Source: Gemmatimonadota bacterium
GTDB taxonomy: Bacteria > Gemmatimonadota > Gemmatimonadetes > Gemmatimonadales > Gemmatimonadaceae
DNA: 64,000 nucleotides
Reading direction: 5' to 3'
Assembly (NCBI GenBank): GCA_016712265.1
Contig: JADJRJ010000031.1
Span: forward strand, 372,001 to 436,000
Positions 59,290 through 64,000 of the stretch are shown here, piece after piece. Below the pieces are notes generated by a model. It had not been told where the DNA came from. It did no database searches and worked only from the letters and a program-made list of their open reading frames with translations. How positions within the stretch are numbered: position 1 is the stretch's first letter; every line of letters starts with the position of its first letter. Made by a program: the position numbers and the translations under genes.

Positions 59290-61767
59290 TCAGGCCTTGA
59301 TACGCGTCATCGCCGGGTCATACATCGGCGAGAGCGAGACCCGGGCCGGATAGCGCGCGCCATTCACCTCGACATCCCAGCCGCCGGCGTCGAGCCAGTC
59401 CTGGTCGATGGTGTGATTGGCCCGCTCGATGAACGCGAGCCCGACCGCACCACCCAGCGTGTGTCCGTACGACGCCGCGCGGACATACCCCATGGCCACC
59501 CCATTCCGCCGCACGACCTCGGCGTGGTACAGCAGTGGTTCGGGGTCCTGCAGCAGGACCTGCACGAGTTGCTTGGCTATGCCGGCCTCGCGCTTGGCGA
59601 GGACCGCATCCTTCCCGAGAAACCCGCCGGGCTTCTTGAGGTCGACCGCGAAGCCCAGGCCAACCTCGAGCGGTGAATCGGTGTTGTCGATGTCGTGTCC
59701 GTAGTCGCGGTAGCCCTTCTCCATCCGCAGGCTCGCGAGAGCCTTGAGGCCCGCGTGGCGGAGCCCGAGGTCGCGGCCGGCCTCCACGAGCAGGTCATAC
59801 ACATGCACCGCCTGCTCCGTCGGGATGTACAGTTCGTACCCGAGTTCGCCGAGGTAGGTGATGCGTACGATGAGCACCCGAGCGAAGCCCAGGTCGACCT
59901 CGCGCGCCGTGCGGAACGGGAAGGCGGCGTTGGACAGGTCCGTGGCGACCAGTCGCTGGAGCAACTCGCGCGAGCGCGGACCCTGGATGTTGACCTGTGC
60001 GTACGCGCTGGTGACGTCGGTCGCGACGCAGTGCGCGTCGTCGGGGGTGTGGCGACGCAACCAGGTGAGGGCGTGCCGGTGGGCGGTATCGGACGCGACC
60101 ACGAGGTACGCCTGGTCACCGGCGACCCCGGTGAAGCCGAGCTCGAGCTTGGTGACGGTGAGGTCGGCTTCCAGCGTGCCGCCTTCGTTGAGCCACTGGG
60201 TGTACGTCGTGCGCCCGGCGGCGCCGTCCACATTGTTGGCGGAGATCCAGTTGAGGACCCGGCCGGCGTCGCGGCCCTGCACGAGGAACTTCGCCATGAA
60301 CGACATGTCCATGAGGATCACGCCGGTGCGGCAGGCCTCGTGCTCGTCCTTCCAGTTGTTCCACGAGCGTGGGCGTCCGAACGTGAACGGTTCCTGCTCT
60401 GGCGGCGTGCCATCCGCGGTGTACCAGTCGGCCCCCTCCCATCCACTCACGTCCTTGAACCAGGCCCCGCGCGCGGCGAGCCGTTCATGAATGGGGCTCC
60501 GCTTGGCGCCCCGCGCGGTGGTCATCGCGCGGTTGGGGTAGTGCGTCTGGTAGACCAGGCCTAACGATTCGACGGTGCGGGTGCGGCGGTAGTCCGGCGT
60601 CGCCTGGTAGCGATGCAACCGGTCGAGGTGAAACGCGGTCATGTCGCAATCCGGCCGGCCGGTGAGCATCCAGTGCGCCATCGCGCGGCCGACGCCGCCC
60701 CCGGTGAGGATCCCGATCGAGTTCAGGCCGGCCGCCACGAAGTAGCCGCGCAGTTCGGGGGCCTCGCCGAGGCAGGGCTTGAGGTCCGGGGTGAACGATT
60801 CCGGGCCGCAGAAGAGCTTGCGCACGCCGGTCGTCATGGAGACCGGGACGCGCTTCATCGCCTGTTCGAGGTAGGGCCCGACGCGGTCCCAGTCGGGTGG
60901 GATCTCGCCGAAGGCGAAGTCGGTCGGCATTCCGTCAATGCGCCACGGGGCACAAATCGGCTCGAACAGTCCGATCATCAATCCGCCGCCTTCTTCGCGG
61001 ATGTACCCGTACGAGGCCGGGTCTTCCAGCACAGGCCACGTCTTCGAGATCCCGGGGATCTCCTCGGTGAGGAGGTAGTAGTGCTCCGCGGCTTGCAGCG
61101 GGATGTTGACCCCGGCCTGGAGCCCCAGCTCACGCCCCCAGGCGCCGGCGCAGTTGATCACCATCTCGCAGGTGATGTCACCGGCCGTGGTGCGGACCCC
61201 CTGCACAGAACCGTTTGCCGAGATGATCCCGGTGACGGCCACGCCTTCCAGGATGGTGGCCCCGTGTTTCCGCGCCCCCGCCGCCAGGGCCATCGTGACG
61301 TCGACCGGGTTCACCCGGCCGTCTTCCTTCACGTAGAAGCCGGCGAGCAGGTCGTCGGTGCGGGCGAGCGGAAACAACTCCTGCACCTCGGCGGGCGAGA
61401 TCTCGTGCACGTCCACCCCGCAGTAGCGGTTGAACGTGGAGACCCGGCGGTACTCTTCCAGGCGATCGGTGTCGCTGGCTACCTCGATGAACCCGACTGG
61501 ACGGAATCCCGTGGAGAGGCCCGTCTCGGCCTCGAGTCGCGCGTAGAGGTCGCGGGTGTACTTCCGGAATTCGGTCGAGGTCTCGGAGGTCGACCCGAAG
61601 GTGACCATGAGGCCGGCGCTGTGCCATGTGGTGCCGGCGGTGAGCTGGTGTCGCTCCAGGAGTACGACGTCGCGGCACCCCATCTGGGCGAGGTGGTAGG
61701 CGGTCGAGCAGCCGATAACGCCGCCGCCGATGACGACGGCGCGCGCGTGAGAAGGTACAGGTGGCAT
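59290..61767 (-). CDS. Sarcosine/dimethylglycine dehydrogenase-like FAD and THF enzyme
   Basis: The 825-residue protein has an N-terminal DAO-type FAD domain (AVVIGGGVIGCSTAYHLAQ; TAGTTWHSAGL with the His that carries covalent FAD in mammalian DMGDH/SDH), a linker domain and a C-terminal GcvT-like tetrahydrofolate aminomethyl domain (GVILMDMSFMAKFLVQG, QVNIQGPRSRELL, GELGYELYIP, ALASLRMEKGYRDYGHD). It would oxidatively demethylate sarcosine or dimethylglycine and load the one-carbon unit on THF. The OPT transporter gene lies 31 bp upstream on the same strand. Confidence 0.9.
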   Translation of the reverse strand: MPPVPSHARAVVIGGGVIGCSTAYHLAQMGCRDVVLLERHQLTAGTTWHSAGLMVTFGSTSETSTEFRKYTRDLYARLEAETGLSTGFRPVGFIEVASDTDRLEEYRRVSTFNRYCGVDVHEISPAEVQELFPLARTDDLLAGFYVKEDGRVNPVDVTMALAAGARKHGATILEGVAVTGIISANGSVQGVRTTAGDITCEMVINCAGAWGRELGLQAGVNIPLQAAEHYYLLTEEIPGISKTWPVLEDPASYGYIREEGGGLMIGLFEPICAPWRIDGMPTDFAFGEIPPDWDRVGPYLEQAMKRVPVSMTTGVRKLFCGPESFTPDLKPCLGEAPELRGYFVAAGLNSIGILTGGGVGRAMAHWMLTGRPDCDMTAFHLDRLHRYQATPDYRRTRTVESLGLVYQTHYPNRAMTTARGAKRSPIHERLAARGAWFKDVSGWEGADWYTADGTPPEQEPFTFGRPRSWNNWKDEHEACRTGVILMDMSFMAKFLVQGRDAGRVLNWISANNVDGAAGRTTYTQWLNEGGTLEADLTVTKLELGFTGVAGDQAYLVVASDTAHRHALTWLRRHTPDDAHCVATDVTSAYAQVNIQGPRSRELLQRLVATDLSNAAFPFRTAREVDLGFARVLIVRITYLGELGYELYIPTEQAVHVYDLLVEAGRDLGLRHAGLKALASLRMEKGYRDYGHDIDNTDSPLEVGLGFAVDLKKPGGFLGKDAVLAKREAGIAKQLVQVLLQDPEPLLYHAEVVRRNGVAMGYVRAASYGHTLGGAVGLAFIERANHTIDQDWLDAGGWDVEVNGARYPARVSLSPMYDPAMTRIKA

Positions 61768-61798
61768 TTGTGCGACGGGTAACGCGAGAGAACGGTAG

Positions 61799-63757
61799 CT
61801 AGCGAGCGGTCACGGCTGCGGACCGGCGGAGCATCCAGCCGTAGAGCCACGTGATGGCTGCGATGAAACCGGCGATCCCGAGCCAGGGGGCGAGGCCGAA
61901 GTCGTGGCTGACGAGGGCAATGGGTGCGTCGCTGGCGAGGGCGACGATCAACCCGGCGTTCAGGACGCCCCACAAGCTCTCCCCCACGATCAGTCCCGAC
62001 GCCACCAGCGTCCCCAGCCGCTCGGCGCGATCCGGGTTCGGCATGGCCTTCGCGCGCCCCTCGTACCAGCGCGAGATCACCGCCCCGACGACGACCGCAA
62101 AGGTCGCGGACATCGGCAGGTAGATCCCGAGGCCAACGGCCAACGGCGGGATGCGCAGCTTCTTCATCGCACCCATGGTCGCATCAAACGCGATCAAACC
62201 GACGCCGAGCAGCGCCCCGATCCCGATCATGTTCCATTGCAGGGTGCCGCCGATCACCCCCTGCGCCAGCGCCGAGATGAGCGTGGCCTGAGGCGCGGGA
62301 AGGGGATTCGGTGCCACCACGCCGATGTTCGCCGCACCCGCGAAGCCGTACGCCTTGGCCAGCAGGTTCAGCACCGACGGGATCACGGCGGCGCCCGCGG
62401 CGACGCCCACGATGAGCGCGATCTGCTGCCGCATCGGCGAGGCGCCCACCAGCTGCCCGGTCTTGAGGTCCTGCAGGTTGTCGTTGGAGATTGTCGCACA
62501 TGCGAACACGATCGACGTGACAAACAACGCAAAGGCGACCAGCGCCGGCGAGGACTCCGGGGTGGCCGGTACGACCATGGCGACCAGCGAGGCACACGCA
62601 ACAATCGACAGGATGCCCACGCCGGAAATCGGGGAGTTGGACGCGCCGATCAGTCCGGCCATGTAGCCGCAGATCCCGGCGATCAGGAACCCGATGATGA
62701 GCACAAAGGGCGCGGCCACCAGGGTGAGCGATACCGCGCTGGACGCGAGGACGGTAGAACTCGCGAAGCTCCACGCCAGCCACGCCGCAATCGCAATGCA
62801 CGCTGCCGTGAGCGCGATGATCCACGGGGGTGAGATGTCGCGTTCGGTGTCGGGCACGGACGACACGGCCCGAGACGGGGACAGCGTGGCGATGAGGCCG
62901 CCAAGCACCGGGCGGGAAAGCCGTGCCAACGTATAGATGGCCGCGACCGCAATCGCGCCCGCACCAATGAACCGCACCTGGGTCCGCCAGATCGTGCTCG
63001 TGTGCGCCGCCAGCTCAACACCATCGGCGATCGGCGTGATCGACGTGAGCCAGGGAACCGCGATTCCCCAGGCGATCACCAGCCCAGTGAGCATCGCCAT
63101 CCCGACCGAGATCCCCACCAGGTGGCCGGCCCCGAGCAGGGCGAGAGACCACGCCACGCTGTACCCGCTCGACGCGGCGGCGCCCACGCCGAAATACCCC
63201 GCCAACTCAGTGGCCGCGATCCTGGTCGCCCCAATGATGGCGAGCCCCGCAGACGCGACGGACCCGAGCACCACGGCGCGAAGTCCTTCCTTCGCCTCGC
63301 CCGCATCGGTCCCCGCCTCACCGCGCGCGCCCGAACCGACCTTGAGCACCTCAGCCGCCGCGACCCCTTCCGGGTACGGCAGGTCGGACGTGGTCACGAG
63401 CGCGCGACGCAGCGGGATCGTGAACAACACGCCCAACACACCGCCGCTCAGGCAGATCAGGAACGACTCCCAGAACGGGAACCCGGTCCACCAGCCCACG
63501 ATCACCAGGCCGGGCAAGACAAAGATGATCGCCGACAGGGTGCCCGCCGCCGAGGCGACGGTCTGCACGATGTTGTTCTCGAGGATCGACGAGTCCTTCA
63601 CGGCGCTCAGGATCGCCATCGAGATCACCGCGGCGGGAATAGACGAGGCGAACGTGAGCCCGACCTTGAGGCCGAGGTAGACGTTGGCTGCCGTGAAGAC
63701 GAACGTCAGGAGTGCGCCGAGAACCAGGGCGCGCAGGGTGAGTTCTTTGGGAGGCAT
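61799..63757 (-). CDS. OPT family oligopeptide transporter
   Basis: The 652-residue protein has about 15 TM helices. OPT marks are ANVYLGLKVGLTFASSIPAAV, NNIVQTVASAAGTLSAIIFV, PYPEGVAAAEVLKVG and NDNLQDLKTGQLVGASP. OPT proteins move oligopeptides or metal-chelate compounds with protons. Upstream of the sarcosine dehydrogenase-like gene by 31 bp, it may supply methylated amino acids or peptides containing them. Confidence 0.92.
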   Translation of the reverse strand: MPPKELTLRALVLGALLTFVFTAANVYLGLKVGLTFASSIPAAVISMAILSAVKDSSILENNIVQTVASAAGTLSAIIFVLPGLVIVGWWTGFPFWESFLICLSGGVLGVLFTIPLRRALVTTSDLPYPEGVAAAEVLKVGSGARGEAGTDAGEAKEGLRAVVLGSVASAGLAIIGATRIAATELAGYFGVGAAASSGYSVAWSLALLGAGHLVGISVGMAMLTGLVIAWGIAVPWLTSITPIADGVELAAHTSTIWRTQVRFIGAGAIAVAAIYTLARLSRPVLGGLIATLSPSRAVSSVPDTERDISPPWIIALTAACIAIAAWLAWSFASSTVLASSAVSLTLVAAPFVLIIGFLIAGICGYMAGLIGASNSPISGVGILSIVACASLVAMVVPATPESSPALVAFALFVTSIVFACATISNDNLQDLKTGQLVGASPMRQQIALIVGVAAGAAVIPSVLNLLAKAYGFAGAANIGVVAPNPLPAPQATLISALAQGVIGGTLQWNMIGIGALLGVGLIAFDATMGAMKKLRIPPLAVGLGIYLPMSATFAVVVGAVISRWYEGRAKAMPNPDRAERLGTLVASGLIVGESLWGVLNAGLIVALASDAPIALVSHDFGLAPWLGIAGFIAAITWLYGWMLRRSAAVTAR

Positions 63758-63834
63758 GGGGGCCTAAGGTACCCCCCCGAGGCGGATGGGGGAGGGGAGC
63801 GGGGCCGCCCCGGGGCGTGGGCCCATAGATTTTC

Positions 63835-63864
63835 TTGACCGACGCGCCCGCCCGGCGCTACTCT
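63835..63864 (+). promoter_or_regulatory. Candidate promoter of the right-edge gene
   Basis: TTGACC (63835-63840), an 18-bp spacer and TACTCT (63859-63864) stand 30 bp before ATG 63894. Confidence 0.45.
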
Positions 63865-63893
63865 CCGCACGACTCGTCACGCCGGAGCCACCC

Positions 63894-64000
63894 ATGAGAC
63901 CCGCCCCACAGGTCGCTACTCCCCGCCTTCGCTTCTGGCTGGCGACCGCCTGGGTCCCCGCGGCCGCAGTGGTCCTCGGTGCCGCGGTGAGGCCCGCCGA
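63894..64000 (+). CDS. Start of a secreted or membrane protein (runs off the right edge)
   Basis: From ATG 63894 (GGAG 7 nt upstream) 35 codons are open to the edge: a basic start (PRLRFWLATAW) and a hydrophobic stretch (VPAAAVVLGAAV) form a signal peptide or TM helix. No family can be named from this much. Confidence 0.5.
   Translation, partial: MRPAPQVATPRLRFWLATAWVPAAAVVLGAAVRPA

Overview
The window is high-GC bacterial DNA (about two-thirds G+C by eye) and is densely coded. It has many secreted hydrolases, SusC/SusD- and TonB-type outer-membrane proteins, and ABC, symporter and OPT transporters. No rRNA, tRNA, CRISPR array, phage gene or transposase was seen. SusCD with a carboxypeptidase-regulatory N-terminus, several S9 peptidases, a DUF5117-type metalloprotease and very high GC best fit a Gemmatimonadota-like chromosome. 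This placement is an inference from gene content, not from a marker gene. Genes often overlap by 4 bp (ATGA or GTGA), which marks short operons.

Layout. 1-2.1 kb: the 5' end of a leftward amidohydrolase lipoprotein and a frameshifted serine hydrolase. 2.2-8.2 kb: an S9 peptidase, a NatAB-like ABC exporter and a MacB/FtsX-type permease. 8.2-10.6 kb: a three-gene flavin electron-transfer module (FMN-binding protein, ApbE, RnfD-like membrane protein). 10.8-17.3 kb: bactofilin plus a zinc ribbon protein, YceI, a Tat-type amidohydrolase, a secreted MBL/RidA pair and an RluA-type pseudouridine synthase. 17.4-21.1 kb: a secreted lectin-fold protein, a sulfotransferase and an M1 aminopeptidase. 21.1-25.8 kb (minus strand): a TonB receptor, TPR protein, LytS-type kinase and LytTR regulator operon.

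26-40.8 kb is one long plus-strand block: SusC, SusD, a cupredoxin-like lipoprotein, an S9 peptidase, a dicarboxylate/amino-acid symporter, a second S9 peptidase, DUF305 and an LVIVD beta-propeller lipoprotein. I read the SusCD-peptidase-symporter part as a peptide-scavenging locus. 41-45 kb (minus): a GMC oxidoreductase with its small subunit, a serine hydrolase and an SRPBCC protein. 45.5-47.1 kb: a divergent pair of a fasciclin protein and a CarH/LitR-like MerR-B12 regulator, both with well-formed promoters. 47-55 kb: a metzincin-type protease, an M14 carboxypeptidase, a hybrid histidine kinase and a fourth S9 peptidase. 55-57.7 kb: a second copy of the DUF305-LVIVD cassette. 57.8-64 kb: ApaG, an alpha/beta hydrolase, a sarcosine/dimethylglycine dehydrogenase, an OPT transporter and the start of another gene.

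The main unexplained structures are these: a dispersed intergenic repeat family built on 9-bp units, one member of which has perfect 22-nt inverted ends; the duplicated DUF305-LVIVD cassette with Met/His-rich, copper-protein-like features; the compact flavinylation module; a CarH-like regulator lacking the axial His with a palindrome inside its own promoter spacer; and a leader with alternating G/C hairpins ahead of the hybrid kinase.
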